Assembly: GCF_016888515.1 (NCBI RefSeq)
Contig: NZ_JAFEJK010000001.1
Location: forward strand, 620,001 to 684,000
Source: Shimia biformata
GTDB lineage: Bacteria; Pseudomonadota; Alphaproteobacteria; Rhodobacterales; Rhodobacteraceae
Length of the DNA: 64,000 bases
Direction of reading: 5' to 3'
Shown here: one piece after another, positions 1 through 9,101 of the stretch
Position numbering within the stretch: the stretch's first letter is position 1
How the letters are laid out: each line of letters starts with the position of its first letter
Made by a program: the position numbers and the translations under genes
The notes under the pieces: model-generated
Seen by the model: the letters and a program-made list of their open reading frames with translations, nothing else
What the model was told of the DNA's origin: nothing
The model's database searches: none

Positions 1-1
1 T

Positions 2-1057
2 GTCGGAAGCCCAAAACAGCTGGGCGAAATCCTGTTTGATGAGATGGCGCTGGAGGGCGGCAAGAAGGGCAAGACCGGGGCATATGCGACCGGTGCCGAT
101 GTGTTGGAAGACCTCGCCGCCCAGGGACATGGCCTGCCTGCACGGGTGCTGGACTGGCGGCAGCTGTCAAAGTTGAAATCGACCTATACGGACGCGCTTC
201 AGGATCACATCAACGCCGAAACGGGCCGGGTGCACACGTCTTATGTGCAGACCGGGGCGAACACTGGGCGGCTTGCCTCGACCGATCCGAACCTGCAGAA
301 CATCCCTGTCCGCACAGAAGAGGGGCGTCGCATCCGCGAGGCATTTGTTGCCGAAGAGGGCAAGCTTCTGGTCAGCCTCGACTATAGCCAGGTCGAGCTG
401 CGCATCCTGGCGCACATCGCCGGGATCGACGCGCTGAAACAGGCCTTCCGCGACGGCCACGACATCCACGCAATGACCGCGTCCGAGATGTTTGACACGC
501 CGATGGATGAGATGACGCCAGAACTGCGTCGCCGTGCCAAGGCGATCAATTTCGGCGTGATCTATGGTATCTCGGGCTTCGGATTGGCGCGGAACCTGCG
601 TATTCCACGTGCCGACGCCCAAGCCTTTATCGACCGCTACTTTGAGCGTTTCCCCGGAATCCGAACCTACATGGATGACACCAAGGCCTTTGCGAAGGAA
701 CACCTCTTCGTCGAAACCCTGTTCGGTCGCAGGATCCATATGCCAGAGATCAACGCCAAGGGGCCGCGCGCCGGGTTTGCCCAACGCGCCGCGATTAACG
801 CGCCGATCCAAGGGACGGCGGCCGACATCATCCGCCGCGCCATGATCCGCATGCCGGACGCCATCAATGGCTTGCCGGCGAAAATGCTGTTGCAGGTCCA
901 CGACGAATTGGTCTTTGAAGTGGACGAAGACTCGGTGGACTCCGTGATCGAAGTCGCCCGAGACGTCATGCAGGGCGCGGCAGACCCGGCGGTGCATCTG
1001 GACGTGCCACTAATCGTGGACGCGGGGCGGGGTAAAAACTGGGCAGAAGCGCACTAG
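2..1057 (+). CDS. polA: DNA polymerase I, C-terminal part (cut by window edge)
   Basis: The frame is open from base 2, so the gene starts upstream of the window and only about 351 C-terminal residues are visible. All three family A polymerase motifs are present: motif A (DYSQVELRILAH), motif B/O-helix (RRRAKAINFGVIYG) and motif C (LLQVHDELVFEV). Pol I fills gaps in excision repair and replaces Okazaki primers in the cytoplasm. The gene ends with TAG at 1055-1057. It converges on the minus-strand soeC, and a hairpin plus a recurrent 3' motif follow the stop. The methionine at 44 is internal, not the start. Identification is certain; the 5'-3' exonuclease part cannot be judged from here. Confidence 0.98.
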   Translation, partial: VGSPKQLGEILFDEMALEGGKKGKTGAYATGADVLEDLAAQGHGLPARVLDWRQLSKLKSTYTDALQDHINAETGRVHTSYVQTGANTGRLASTDPNLQNIPVRTEEGRRIREAFVAEEGKLLVSLDYSQVELRILAHIAGIDALKQAFRDGHDIHAMTASEMFDTPMDEMTPELRRRAKAINFGVIYGISGFGLARNLRIPRADAQAFIDRYFERFPGIRTYMDDTKAFAKEHLFVETLFGRRIHMPEINAKGPRAGFAQRAAINAPIQGTAADIIRRAMIRMPDAINGLPAKMLLQVHDELVFEVDEDSVDSVIEVARDVMQGAADPAVHLDVPLIVDAGRGKNWAEAH

Positions 1058-1062
1058 GTTCA

Positions 1063-1098
1063 CGCGCCTTCGGCGAGAGTATTTGGGCAAGAAAGAAG
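1063..1098 (+). repeat. GC hairpin plus GTATTTGGGCAAGAAAG 3'-end element, copy 1
   Basis: A short hairpin with a TTCG loop (1063-1075) is followed by GAGTATTTGGGCAAGAAAG (from 1077). The same hairpin-plus-motif arrangement recurs at about 29.8, 50.7 and 57.1 kb on the plus strand and at about 57.2 kb on the minus strand; copies without a clear hairpin lie at 27.4 kb. It sits between convergent polA and soeC. Function is unknown; a transcript 3'-end or termination role is inferred from position. Confidence 0.6.
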
Positions 1099-1108
1099 AT
1101 GCGCGGCC

Positions 1109-1981
1109 CTAGCGTGCGCCGTAGTACAGGCCCACCACATGTTCGGATTGCGCGAAGAACAACCAACGTGAGATCGCGATTCCCGCGATATGGCTAAGCA
1201 CAGCTAGCGCACCGAATAGGTGTGGCATGGGCAGCGCCAGCAGGATCGGCGGCACGACAAAGCCAAGCAACAGCGCAAACAGGCGCAGTTTGTCCGTGTG
1301 TTTCCGTCCCACCACGAACACCATCTCCTTCATCAAGTAATTCGGGCTGGTGTGAGGCGGGGAGAAAGAGCGAACTGTGCCTGTCGTGCCTAGCCCGGTT
1401 GCGGTGCCCAGCGTGGTGCCGGAGTTCCTGAGCGCGGTATCGCCGCGGCGCCACCACGCGATCTGGAACAGCCCGGCGATGAACAACAGGCTGTAAGCCT
1501 CGGTAACGCGACCAGACAACAGCGCGCCGCCTGCAAGCGAAATCGACAGGAACAATGCGGGTGTCAGGGGAGTGTTCCAGCGCGGCACGGTCTTCAGTTG
1601 GGTATAGATCATCGAGGTTGTGAACACAGTGCCCAATGACAGAAGCGCACCCAGCCAGCCGAGCGGCGCGGCATGGATGCCGAAAAAGATTAGCAGAGCC
1701 GCAAAAAGCCCGATGACCAGAAGTGCCGCGATGGCGCAGAGTCCCTCGCGGCTAAGCCAGCTTGTCCGCCACTGGGTCAGTGCCTTCATTGCGCGTTCGG
1801 GGTGACCGAGGTGGAAGGTCGAGGCCAACAGGCCACCGACGGACAGGGCATATGCGATTGCAAAAAAGGCAAACGCGACCCATCCGGTGGGCGGTGACGG
1901 ATCAATGCCCAGCCAGAACAGTAGCCCGAAACCGAGGCCCGAGAACGTGGTGAAGACAATGACGGACGGCGCCGGGTGCAT
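1109..1981 (-). CDS. soeC: SoeC-like DmsC-family membrane anchor of sulfite dehydrogenase
   Basis: This 290-residue protein has about eight hydrophobic segments and DmsC/NrfD-like anchor signatures (FHLGHPERA near residue 57, SWLSREG near 74, MIYTQLKTVPRWNTP near 125). It would anchor SoeAB on the cytoplasmic face of the membrane and pass electrons to quinone. The start ATG (1979-1981) overlaps the TGA of soeB by one base, so the two are translationally coupled. Family membership as a DmsC-type anchor is clear from sequence. The sulfite role is inferred from the neighbouring xsc and from the known SoeABC complex, described in Allochromatium vinosum. Confidence 0.85.
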   Translation of the reverse strand: MHPAPSVIVFTTFSGLGFGLLFWLGIDPSPPTGWVAFAFFAIAYALSVGGLLASTFHLGHPERAMKALTQWRTSWLSREGLCAIAALLVIGLFAALLIFFGIHAAPLGWLGALLSLGTVFTTSMIYTQLKTVPRWNTPLTPALFLSISLAGGALLSGRVTEAYSLLFIAGLFQIAWWRRGDTALRNSGTTLGTATGLGTTGTVRSFSPPHTSPNYLMKEMVFVVGRKHTDKLRLFALLLGFVVPPILLALPMPHLFGALAVLSHIAGIAISRWLFFAQSEHVVGLYYGAR

Positions 1982-2730
1982 CAGTCGGACCCTCCGGGCA
2001 ATTTGTCGAGTTGCCGGTCAAGCCAGCCCAGAAAGCCGACCGGCTCATCCGCAACAGGCGCAAGGAACGGGGTCAACGGGCTCGCGTCGCGAGGCCGCGG
2101 TGGCAGGTATTTGTTGACCGGCGCGGTTCCCATTTCCGGCATCAGGTCGATGCCGTTGCGTTCCTTGGTCAGACGCGAAACGTTGCTGTCGGGATCAGCG
2201 AAATCGCCGAAATGCCGAGCACCTGCCGGGCAGGTGCGGACGCAGGCGGGCTCACGATCCTCCTCAGACAGGTTCTCATTATAGATGCGATCGACGCACA
2301 GGGTGCATTTCTTCATCACACCTTCCGCCTGATCCATCTCGCGCGCACCATATGGACAGGCCCAGGCACAGAGCCCGCAGCCGATGCAATCCTGTTCGTT
2401 GACCAGAACGATACCGTCTTCGATCCGTTTGTAACTGGCCCCGGTAGGACAAACGGTGACGCAGGGCGCATTTTCGCAATGCAGACAGCTTTTCGGGAAA
2501 TGCACGGTTTGGGCCGGGCCGTCTTCGGGCGTGACCTCGTATGTGTGGACGCGGTTCAGAAAAGTACCCATCGGTTCATCGCCATAAGGGTTCTGGTCGC
2601 TGAGCGGCGCGCCGTAATTCTCGGTATTCCAGCCCTTGCAGGAAATTACGCAGGCATGACAACCGACACAGGTGTCGAGGTCGATCACGAGGCCGAGTTT
2701 TCGGGTGGTAGAGGTGGGAAGTTCGGTCAT
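1981..2730 (-). CDS. soeB: SoeB-like 4Fe-4S ferredoxin subunit of sulfite dehydrogenase
   Basis: This 249-residue electron-transfer subunit carries four cysteine clusters typical of DmsB/SoeB: CVGCHACVISC (from residue 21), CLHCENAPCVTVC, CIGCGLCAWAC and a final CTLC ... CVRTC pair, enough for four [4Fe-4S] centres. It should relay electrons from SoeA to SoeC. The start chosen is the ATG at 2730, which overlaps the soeA stop as ATGA; an upstream in-frame ATG at 2745 would lie inside soeA. No signal peptide is present, which fits a cytoplasmic location. Confidence 0.88.
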   Translation of the reverse strand: MTELPTSTTRKLGLVIDLDTCVGCHACVISCKGWNTENYGAPLSDQNPYGDEPMGTFLNRVHTYEVTPEDGPAQTVHFPKSCLHCENAPCVTVCPTGASYKRIEDGIVLVNEQDCIGCGLCAWACPYGAREMDQAEGVMKKCTLCVDRIYNENLSEEDREPACVRTCPAGARHFGDFADPDSNVSRLTKERNGIDLMPEMGTAPVNKYLPPRPRDASPLTPFLAPVADEPVGFLGWLDRQLDKLPGGSD

Positions 2731-5537
2731 TTGCCCACCTTCCATTTTAGCATATGGGGACCCTCGGGGACTGGCGATTTGATTGGCTTGAACGCGGGTT
2801 GTGTTTCGCCCGGTGGATCGACCTTCTCAATCCGGACCCGCAGGTCGAACCATGCCGCCTGACCCGTAATCGGATCGGAATTGGCCCACCTAAGCCCGTC
2901 GCCTTTGGGCGGTAACAACTCATTGATCAGGTGGTTCAGCAGGAACCCTTCGCGGGCTTCGGGGACATCTTCGGACAAGGCCCAGGTCCCTTTTCGCTTG
3001 CCGATGGCGTTCCATGTCCAGACGGTTTTGTCATTCAGACCAGTCTGATGCGCGACCGGCACAGTGATTTCTCCGTGAGGTGAAGTCACTCTGGCCCAGT
3101 CGCCTTCGGCGAACCCATGCTCGCGCCAGAGTGAGGTTGGAAGGTAGAGCGGGTTTCGACCGTGCAACTGCCGAAGCCATGCGTTCTGCGTGCCCCACGA
3201 GTGATACATCGCCATAGGGCGCTGGGTCAGGGCGTGGATCGGGAAGTCGTCGGCATTGAAGGCTGACTGTTCGAACGGTTCGTACCAGATCGGTAACGGG
3301 TCCATTGTCGCCTTGATCTGCGCGCGCAGGTGATCAGGCGGCTGGATGTCACCATGACCCTCGGCGGCACGCTGGAACTTTCGCATCGGTTCGACATACA
3401 GGTTGAATAGGAAGGGGTGTGGGCTGTCGAAAAGCCCCATCTTCACTGCCCAGTCCTGATAAGCCATGTTCCACGGCTTCATGTACTGGGCGTTTTCCGG
3501 GATGTGTTCGACAAAGAAGCCGCCGTTTTCGATGTAACGGTCAAGTTGCTCGGGGTTGACCGCCCCGCGCCCCGACTGATCTCCGGTTTCGCCACGCCAA
3601 CCCGCCAACGGTCCAATGCCCGGGCGGCGTTCGTGGTTGACGATATAGTCGGCATAGTCCTTCCATTTCGGGCTGCCATCCTCGTTCAGGAAGGCGGGCA
3701 GGCCAACCCGTGCACCAAGTTCGATCAGCACCGACTGGAAGCCTTTCACGTCCCGGTCAGGTTCAACCACCGGCCAGCGGATCGCGTCTGCGGCCGCGTC
3801 CGCCTCACAGATCGGGCGGTCGAGAAGCGAGATACAGTCGTGCCGCTCCAGATAGGTCGTGTCGGGCAGGATCAGGTCGGCATAGGCGACCATTTCCGAG
3901 CTATACGCATCCGAATAGATGATGCGCGGGATGCGATAGCGGCCATCCTCGTTCCGGGCGGTGAGCATGTCGATCACGCCCTTGGTGTTCATTGTCGAGT
4001 TCCACGCCATGTTCGCCATGTACATGAACAGCGTGTCTATCTCGTAAGGGTCCTGCGCATGGGCGTTCGAGATGACCATATGCATCAGCCCGTGGGCCGA
4101 CATCGGGGTTTCCCAACTGAACGCTTTGTCGATCCGTTTCGGTGTGCCGTCGGCTTCGATCTGCAAATCTTCGGGGCCGCGCGGGAACCCAAGGTGCGGC
4201 CCCGCAAGCGCGCGCCCGGGCCGTCCGTGGCCATGGGGCGTCGGGTGGGCCTCGACCGGTTTGGGGTAGGGCGGCTTGAAGCGGAAACCGCCGGGCACCT
4301 CGACGCTGCCAAGCAGGATTTGCAACACGTGAAGCGCCCGGCAGGTCTGGAAGCCGTTGGAATGGGCCGAAATACCGCGCATGGCATGAAAGCTGACCGG
4401 GCGGCCTGTCATGGTCTTGTGTGTGTCACCTCGGAAATCGGTCCATTCCCGATCCAGCGTGATCTCTTCCTCGAACGCAACGCGCGCCAGTTCCGCGGCG
4501 ATGGACCGGATGCGGTCGGCGGGGATGCCGCAGCGGTCCGCCACGGCTTCAGGGCTGTAGGATTTATCCAGATACCGATCCGCCATCAGCGCCATGACCG
4601 TTCGGTGTGTCACACCGGCATGGCGGTAGCTGGCGGACAGGTCCGGGCGCACGCCCTTCCTGTCAAACGGCGCGGGTTTGCCCGTATTGCGGTCGATGAC
4701 CAGCATCTTGCCGTTCTCGTCGCGCAGCAAGAGCCCGGTTTCGCCATCCACCAGAACTGGCGCATTGGTGTATTGGGCAAGGTAGTGCAGGTCGATCTTT
4801 CCCGCTCGCATCAATTCGTGCACCAGCGCAAGGATAAACAGCCCGTCCGTGCCCGGAGTGATCCCGACCCATTCATCGGCAATGGCGTTATAGCCCGTGC
4901 GCACGGGGTTGACGCCGATCACCTTGGCGCCACGCGCCTTCAGCTTTCCCAATCCCATCTTGATCGGGTTGCTGTCATGATCCTCGGCCACACCGAACAA
5001 CATGAACAGCTTGGTACGGTCCCAGTCGGGTTGACCGAACTCCCAAAACGCGCCGCCCATCGTGTAGATGCCCGCCGCGGCCATGTTCACTGAACAGAAC
5101 CCGCCATGCGCGGCATAGTTCGGAGTGCCGAATTGCTGCGCCCAGAACGAGGTAAAGCTTTGCGACTGGTCGCGGCCCGTGAAAAACGCCAGCTTGTGTG
5201 GCGCTGTCTCGTGTATCTCGGTCAGCCAGCCGACTGCGGTGGCCATCGCCTCATGCCACGAGATCTCCTGGAACTCGCCCGACCCGCGTGGCCCGGTTCG
5301 GATCAGCGGCTTGCGCAGGCGCGAGGGTGCATTGTGCTGCATGATCCCGGCAGATCCCTTGGCGCACAGGACACCTTTGTTGACGGGATGGTCGCGGTTG
5401 CCCTCGATATAGGCAACCTTTCCGTCCTTCATGTGTACGTTGATGCCGCAGCGACAGGCGCACATGTAGCAGGTGGTTTTGCGCACCTCGTCCGAGACCT
5501 TGGGGGAGGTGTCGAGGATGGGTTGTCCGTCCGCCAT
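2727..5537 (-). CDS. soeA: SoeA-like molybdopterin sulfite dehydrogenase catalytic subunit
   Basis: This 936-residue bis-MGD oxidoreductase has an N-terminal [4Fe-4S] motif (CYMCACRC at residues 23-30, fourth Cys in VLCAKGS near 58), the central molybdopterin domains and a C-terminal molydopterin dinucleotide-binding domain. No twin-arginine signal is seen, which separates it from periplasmic DmsA and matches cytoplasmic SoeA. With SoeBC it would oxidise sulfite to sulfate with quinone reduction. The start is the ATG at 5537 with GAAGGG six bases upstream; an in-frame GTG at 5567 has no ribosome site. It lies downstream of xsc, whose product is sulfite. Substrate assignment is by context and family, not by a diagnostic residue. 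Confidence 0.87.
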   Translation of the reverse strand: MADGQPILDTSPKVSDEVRKTTCYMCACRCGINVHMKDGKVAYIEGNRDHPVNKGVLCAKGSAGIMQHNAPSRLRKPLIRTGPRGSGEFQEISWHEAMATAVGWLTEIHETAPHKLAFFTGRDQSQSFTSFWAQQFGTPNYAAHGGFCSVNMAAAGIYTMGGAFWEFGQPDWDRTKLFMLFGVAEDHDSNPIKMGLGKLKARGAKVIGVNPVRTGYNAIADEWVGITPGTDGLFILALVHELMRAGKIDLHYLAQYTNAPVLVDGETGLLLRDENGKMLVIDRNTGKPAPFDRKGVRPDLSASYRHAGVTHRTVMALMADRYLDKSYSPEAVADRCGIPADRIRSIAAELARVAFEEEITLDREWTDFRGDTHKTMTGRPVSFHAMRGISAHSNGFQTCRALHVLQILLGSVEVPGGFRFKPPYPKPVEAHPTPHGHGRPGRALAGPHLGFPRGPEDLQIEADGTPKRIDKAFSWETPMSAHGLMHMVISNAHAQDPYEIDTLFMYMANMAWNSTMNTKGVIDMLTARNEDGRYRIPRIIYSDAYSSEMVAYADLILPDTTYLERHDCISLLDRPICEADAAADAIRWPVVEPDRDVKGFQSVLIELGARVGLPAFLNEDGSPKWKDYADYIVNHERRPGIGPLAGWRGETGDQSGRGAVNPEQLDRYIENGGFFVEHIPENAQYMKPWNMAYQDWAVKMGLFDSPHPFLFNLYVEPMRKFQRAAEGHGDIQPPDHLRAQIKATMDPLPIWYEPFEQSAFNADDFPIHALTQRPMAMYHSWGTQNAWLRQLHGRNPLYLPTSLWREHGFAEGDWARVTSPHGEITVPVAHQTGLNDKTVWTWNAIGKRKGTWALSEDVPEAREGFLLNHLINELLPPKGDGLRWANSDPITGQAAWFDLRVRIEKVDPPGETQPAFKPIKSPVPEGPHMLKWKVGK

Positions 5538-5630
5538 TCGCTGCCCTTCTCGCTTGGTCCCGGCCACAATCTTGTCCGGCTTGTTCGGTGAAGTTACCTA
5601 TTTGTGGAATGTTTTCCTGTCGCATTGCAA

Positions 5631-5645
5631 GTTCGCAGAACGAAC
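5631..5645. promoter_or_regulatory. Inverted repeat upstream of soeA
   Basis: GTTCG-CAGAA-CGAAC is a perfect 5-bp inverted repeat about 95 bases upstream of the soeA start. It does not resemble the direct repeats found upstream of tpa, tauR and xsc. It could be an operator or chance. Confidence 0.25.
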
Positions 5646-5666
5646 ATATCGGATTTCGGTAAGCGT

Positions 5667-5696
5667 CGTCCGGCCCGCACCAGGGCGGACCGGACG
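5667..5696 (-). promoter_or_regulatory. Strong intercistronic hairpin between xsc and soeA
   Basis: On the minus-strand transcript, arms 5696-5685 and 5678-5667 form a 12-bp stem (one G-U pair) with a 6-base loop, shortly after the xsc stop. No U-run follows, so it looks more like a partial terminator, processing or stability element that sets the xsc:soeABC ratio than a full intrinsic terminator. Confidence 0.5.
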
Positions 5697-5729
5697 ATTG
5701 TCCTGACCAAAACCAGCCGACAGGCGCGC

Positions 5730-7505
5730 CTAAGCGCCTTTCTGCGGGCGCATGTCGGCAGGGTCGATGCCCGCGACCTCGACCGGTTTCTTCATTGCGT
5801 CGCGTCGGAAGGGCTCGCCCAGTTCTTGGTTTATCATTGCTTCGATCAGCGTCGTCGTTCCGTTCTTTTGATCGACGATGGCTTGGTTCAGCGCATCTGT
5901 CAGCTCGTCCATCGTGCGCGCGATGACACCTTTTAGCCCGCAAGCTTTGGCGATACCTGCATAGCTGACCTGTGTGTCCAACTCGGTGCCGACGAAATTG
6001 TCGTCATACCACAAAGTCGAGTTTCGCTTCTCGGCGCCCCATTGATAATTGCGGAACACTACCTGAGTGATTGCGGGCCATTCCTCGCGCCCGATGGCCG
6101 TCAGCTCGGTCACGGCGATGCCAAATGCCCCGTCGCCAGAGAAGCCGACAACCGGGGTATCCGGGCAGCCGATCTTGGCGCCGATCACAGAAGGCAGGCC
6201 ATAGCCGCAAGGCCCGAACAGTCCGGGGGCAAGGTATTTTCGCCCTGCCTCGAAGCTGGGATAGGCATTGCCGATCGCGCAGTTGTTGCCGATATCGGAC
6301 GAGATGATTGCGTCCTTGGGCAGCGCCGACTGGATCGCCCGCCACGCCATGCGGGGACTCATCCAGTCTGGTTTGTCGGCGCGGGCGCGCTGGTTCCAAG
6401 TGGTGCCGGGATCGTCGTCTTCGTGATCCATCGACGACAATTCCTGCGCCCAGGCCGATTTGGTGGTCCCGATCAGTGCTTCACGTTCGGCGCGACCCAC
6501 GTCGCCCGCCGTGCCCGAGAGTTTTTCCAGCAGGGTCGTCGCGACCTTTGTGGCATCTCCGACAATCCCCACCGTCACCGGTTTGGTCAGGCCGATCCGG
6601 TCGGGATTGATGTCGACCTGGATCAGCTTGGCCGACTTGGGCCAATAGTCGATGCCATAGCCGGGCAAGGTCGAGAATGGGTTCAGCCGCGTTCCCAGCG
6701 CCAGCACCACGTCGGCCTTGGCGATCAATTCCATCGCGGCCTTGGACCCATTGTAGCCTAGCGGCCCGACATGCAGTGGGTGCGAGCCGGGGAAGGCGTC
6801 GTTGTGCTGATAGCCGCAGCAGACCGGGGCGGAAAGGCGCTCGGCCAGCGCTTGCGACGCAGGGATCGCGCCGCCGATCACCACACCTGCGCCGTTCAGA
6901 ATCACAGGGAAGCGGGCATTGGATAGCAGCGCAGCAGCCTGATCCAACGCATCCTCACCGCCCGAAGGCCGCTCGAATTCCACGATCTGCGGCAGATCGA
7001 TATCGATGACTTGTGTAAAGTAGTCGCGCGGCACGTTGATCTGCGCCGGAGCAGAATGGCGGCGCGCCTGGCAGATCACCCGGTTCAGCACCTCGGCCAT
7101 GCGGGAAGGGTCTCTTACCTCTTCCTGGTAACAAACCATGTCCTTGAAAGCGGCCATCTGCTCGACCTCCTGGAAACCGCCCTGACCGATGGTCTTGTTC
7201 GCCGCCTGCGGCGTAACCAGCAACAGCGGGGTGTGGTTCCAGTAAGCGGTTTTCACGGCGGTAACGAAATTGGTGATGCCAGGGCCGTTCTGGGCAATCA
7301 TCATCGCCATTTTTCCGGTTGCGCGGGTATAGCCATCGGCCATCATGCCGCCTGACCCTTCGTGTGCACAGTCCCAGAATGTGATGCCGGCTTTCGGGAA
7401 AATGTCGGAAATCGGCATGAAAGCCGAGCCGATGATCCCGAACGCATGTTCGATCCCGTGCATCTGAAGCACTTTGACGAAGGCTTCTTCGGTGGTCATT
7501 TTCAT
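5730..7505 (-). CDS. xsc: Sulfoacetaldehyde acetyltransferase
   Basis: This 591-residue thiamine-diphosphate enzyme converts sulfoacetaldehyde plus phosphate into acetyl phosphate and sulfite. It has the acetohydroxyacid-synthase-like fold, with the ThDP motif GDGAFG near residue 457 followed by the conserved Asn about 30 residues later. Length and the N-terminal motif HGIEHAFGIIGSAFMPISD match Xsc rather than acetolactate synthase. The start is the ATG at 7505 with AGGAG nine bases upstream; an in-frame ORF extends to 7580 without a ribosome site. It lies downstream of tauR and tpa and upstream of soeABC. No pta gene is visible here to convert acetyl phosphate to acetyl-CoA. Confidence 0.96.
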   Translation of the reverse strand: MKMTTEEAFVKVLQMHGIEHAFGIIGSAFMPISDIFPKAGITFWDCAHEGSGGMMADGYTRATGKMAMMIAQNGPGITNFVTAVKTAYWNHTPLLLVTPQAANKTIGQGGFQEVEQMAAFKDMVCYQEEVRDPSRMAEVLNRVICQARRHSAPAQINVPRDYFTQVIDIDLPQIVEFERPSGGEDALDQAAALLSNARFPVILNGAGVVIGGAIPASQALAERLSAPVCCGYQHNDAFPGSHPLHVGPLGYNGSKAAMELIAKADVVLALGTRLNPFSTLPGYGIDYWPKSAKLIQVDINPDRIGLTKPVTVGIVGDATKVATTLLEKLSGTAGDVGRAEREALIGTTKSAWAQELSSMDHEDDDPGTTWNQRARADKPDWMSPRMAWRAIQSALPKDAIISSDIGNNCAIGNAYPSFEAGRKYLAPGLFGPCGYGLPSVIGAKIGCPDTPVVGFSGDGAFGIAVTELTAIGREEWPAITQVVFRNYQWGAEKRNSTLWYDDNFVGTELDTQVSYAGIAKACGLKGVIARTMDELTDALNQAIVDQKNGTTTLIEAMINQELGEPFRRDAMKKPVEVAGIDPADMRPQKGA

Positions 7506-7531
7506 CTGTCTTGTCTCCTGAAACGGCGAAT

Positions 7532-7551
7532 CCGCGTCCTGACGGACGCGG
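7532..7551 (-). promoter_or_regulatory. Hairpin in the xsc leader
   Basis: A perfect 8-bp stem (CCGCGTCC/GGACGCGG) with a 4-base loop lies 27 bases upstream of the xsc start, just before its Shine-Dalgarno. It could stabilise the 5' end of the mRNA or modulate translation. No U-run follows, so termination is unlikely. Confidence 0.4.
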
Positions 7552-7593
7552 TTTGAACTTGGGTTGAGTTTAGCTTCCAATCGAGGAGTTGGA

Positions 7594-7626
7594 TTAGGGC
7601 CAGTTGGGATCGCCGGATAAGGCCAG
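7594..7626 (-). promoter_or_regulatory. Predicted TauR site upstream of xsc (two direct repeats)
   Basis: On the minus strand, CTGGCCTTAT (7626-7617) and CTGGCCCTAA (7603-7594) are direct repeats with a 23-bp period, 89 bases upstream of the xsc start. They match the repeats upstream of tpa and tauR. TauR of Rhodobacter capsulatus is known to use CTGGACYTAA-like repeats. Confidence 0.7.
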
Positions 7627-7629
7627 AGT

Positions 7630-9087
7630 TCAGCGGTTCAGTGCCTCTGCAATCAGCCGCACGCCGTCGCGGATGCGATTTGCCGGAATCGATGAATAGG
7701 CCAGCCTGTAATAGTTGCCGGGTTGTTTGTCGCCGCCAAAAAACGGTTGGCCCGGTTCGATCAGCACGCCGCGTTCCGATAGGCGCGCGGTCAGTTCCAC
7801 CGTGTCCGTCCCCTCGGGGGCGCGCATCCAAAAGGAAGAGCCGCCATGCACGCCCAGCCCGACTATCTCCAGGCCATAATCCTCGATCGCCATGCGCATG
7901 ACCCGCCGCCTTTCGGCAAAGGCATTCCGGGTTTTTCGGATCTGCGCGTCATAGTGGCCGAGCGACAGGAAATAGGCAGCGGTGCGCTGGACGTGGCCCG
8001 GCGGGTGGCGCAGGACGTTGGAGCGCAAGGCCCGTGCTTCGCGAATAAAGCTTTCAGAGCCGACCAGGTAACCCAACCGCATGCCGGGGAACACCGACTT
8101 CGAGAAACTGCCGACGTAAATCACCCGGCCTTCGTCATCGAGCGATTTCAACGCGGGTGACGGCGCGCCGAGAAACGACATCTCGAACTCGTAATCATCC
8201 TCGACGATTAGCGCGTCAATCTCTCTGGCACGGCGCAATAGCTCTTGCCGTCGACCAAGTGGCATTGTGGCTGCAGTCGGGCATTGGTGGCTGGGTGTTG
8301 TGAAGATGACGTCTGTCGCCAACGGGACCAGCGCGGGCGGTATCCCGTCGGCATCAACCGCCACCGGTTCGACATGGCAGCGCGACTGAGTCAGGATATC
8401 GCGCAAGGCGTAATAGCAGGGGTCCTCGATCGCGGCGACACGACGTTGGGTCAGCAGCACCTGCGCGGTCAGCCACAACGCGTTCTGCGCCCCCAGCGTT
8501 ATCAGGATTTCCTGAGGGCGGGCAATGATCCCACGACGGGGCAGGGTGTTGCGGGCAATGAATTCGACCAGTCGCGGATCGTCCTGATCATACTGGTCTG
8601 CCGTCAGCGACGCATAGTCCTTCTGACCCAGCGCCCTCAGCGCACAAAGCCGCCAGTTGGCGTGGTCAAACAGCTTCGGGTCAGTCTGCCCGTAGATGAA
8701 TGGGTATTTGTAGCGCGCCCAGTCCAATGGTTTCTGAGGCGTGTCACCGCCGGAAAACCGCCTCCCGATGGCACGGGACCAGTCGATCTTGTCCTCAGTT
8801 ACGCGCGCAGGTGCAAAGTCCGTGGGGACCGGCGCGTTGTCCGAAACGAAATACCCCGACCTCCCGCGTGAGGTCAGATAGTCATTTGCCAGGAGTTCGG
8901 TATAGGCCAAGGTCACCGTGATCCGGCTGATCCCAAGGTGTTCCGCGAGCTTGCGCGACGATGGCAGCTTCTCGCCCTGCCGAAAACGTCCCGACAGAAT
9001 GCCTTCTGCCACCATTTCCTGCACCTGCGCCTGCAGCGTGCCCTGCGAGTTCGGGTCAAGAAAAAAGGTTTCGACGTCGATTGCCAT
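7630..9087 (-). CDS. tauR: TauR, MocR-type GntR regulator of taurine genes
   Basis: This 485-residue protein has an N-terminal GntR winged helix (about residues 15-75, with KLPSSRKLAEHLGISRITV) fused to an aminotransferase class I-like domain with a putative PLP lysine in GSFSKSVFPG. That is the MocR architecture. In R. capsulatus TauR activates tpa and other taurine genes. Here the gene lies between tpa and xsc on the same strand. A pair of direct repeats sits 15-46 bases upstream of its own ATG, which suggests autoregulation; similar pairs precede tpa and xsc. A second pair just beyond its stop would serve xsc. Confidence 0.93.
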   Translation of the reverse strand: MAIDVETFFLDPNSQGTLQAQVQEMVAEGILSGRFRQGEKLPSSRKLAEHLGISRITVTLAYTELLANDYLTSRGRSGYFVSDNAPVPTDFAPARVTEDKIDWSRAIGRRFSGGDTPQKPLDWARYKYPFIYGQTDPKLFDHANWRLCALRALGQKDYASLTADQYDQDDPRLVEFIARNTLPRRGIIARPQEILITLGAQNALWLTAQVLLTQRRVAAIEDPCYYALRDILTQSRCHVEPVAVDADGIPPALVPLATDVIFTTPSHQCPTAATMPLGRRQELLRRAREIDALIVEDDYEFEMSFLGAPSPALKSLDDEGRVIYVGSFSKSVFPGMRLGYLVGSESFIREARALRSNVLRHPPGHVQRTAAYFLSLGHYDAQIRKTRNAFAERRRVMRMAIEDYGLEIVGLGVHGGSSFWMRAPEGTDTVELTARLSERGVLIEPGQPFFGGDKQPGNYYRLAYSSIPANRIRDGVRLIAEALNR

Positions 9088-9101
9088 GCCGCAAGTCTAG
9101 T

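Noticed and set aside
167-997. Minus-strand 276-codon frame in polA
   Set aside because: Shadow of the polymerase coding sequence; no domain and no control region.
3417-5093. 558-codon open frame on the plus strand
   Set aside because: It is antisense to soeA and its translation lacks any recognisable domain.
1109-5537. DMSO reductase DmsABC
   Set aside because: The catalytic subunit has no twin-arginine signal and sits next to xsc; a SoeABC sulfite dehydrogenase explains both.
5730-7505. Acetolactate synthase
   Set aside because: The fold matches, but length, N-terminal motif and the tpa/tauR neighbours point to sulfoacetaldehyde acetyltransferase.
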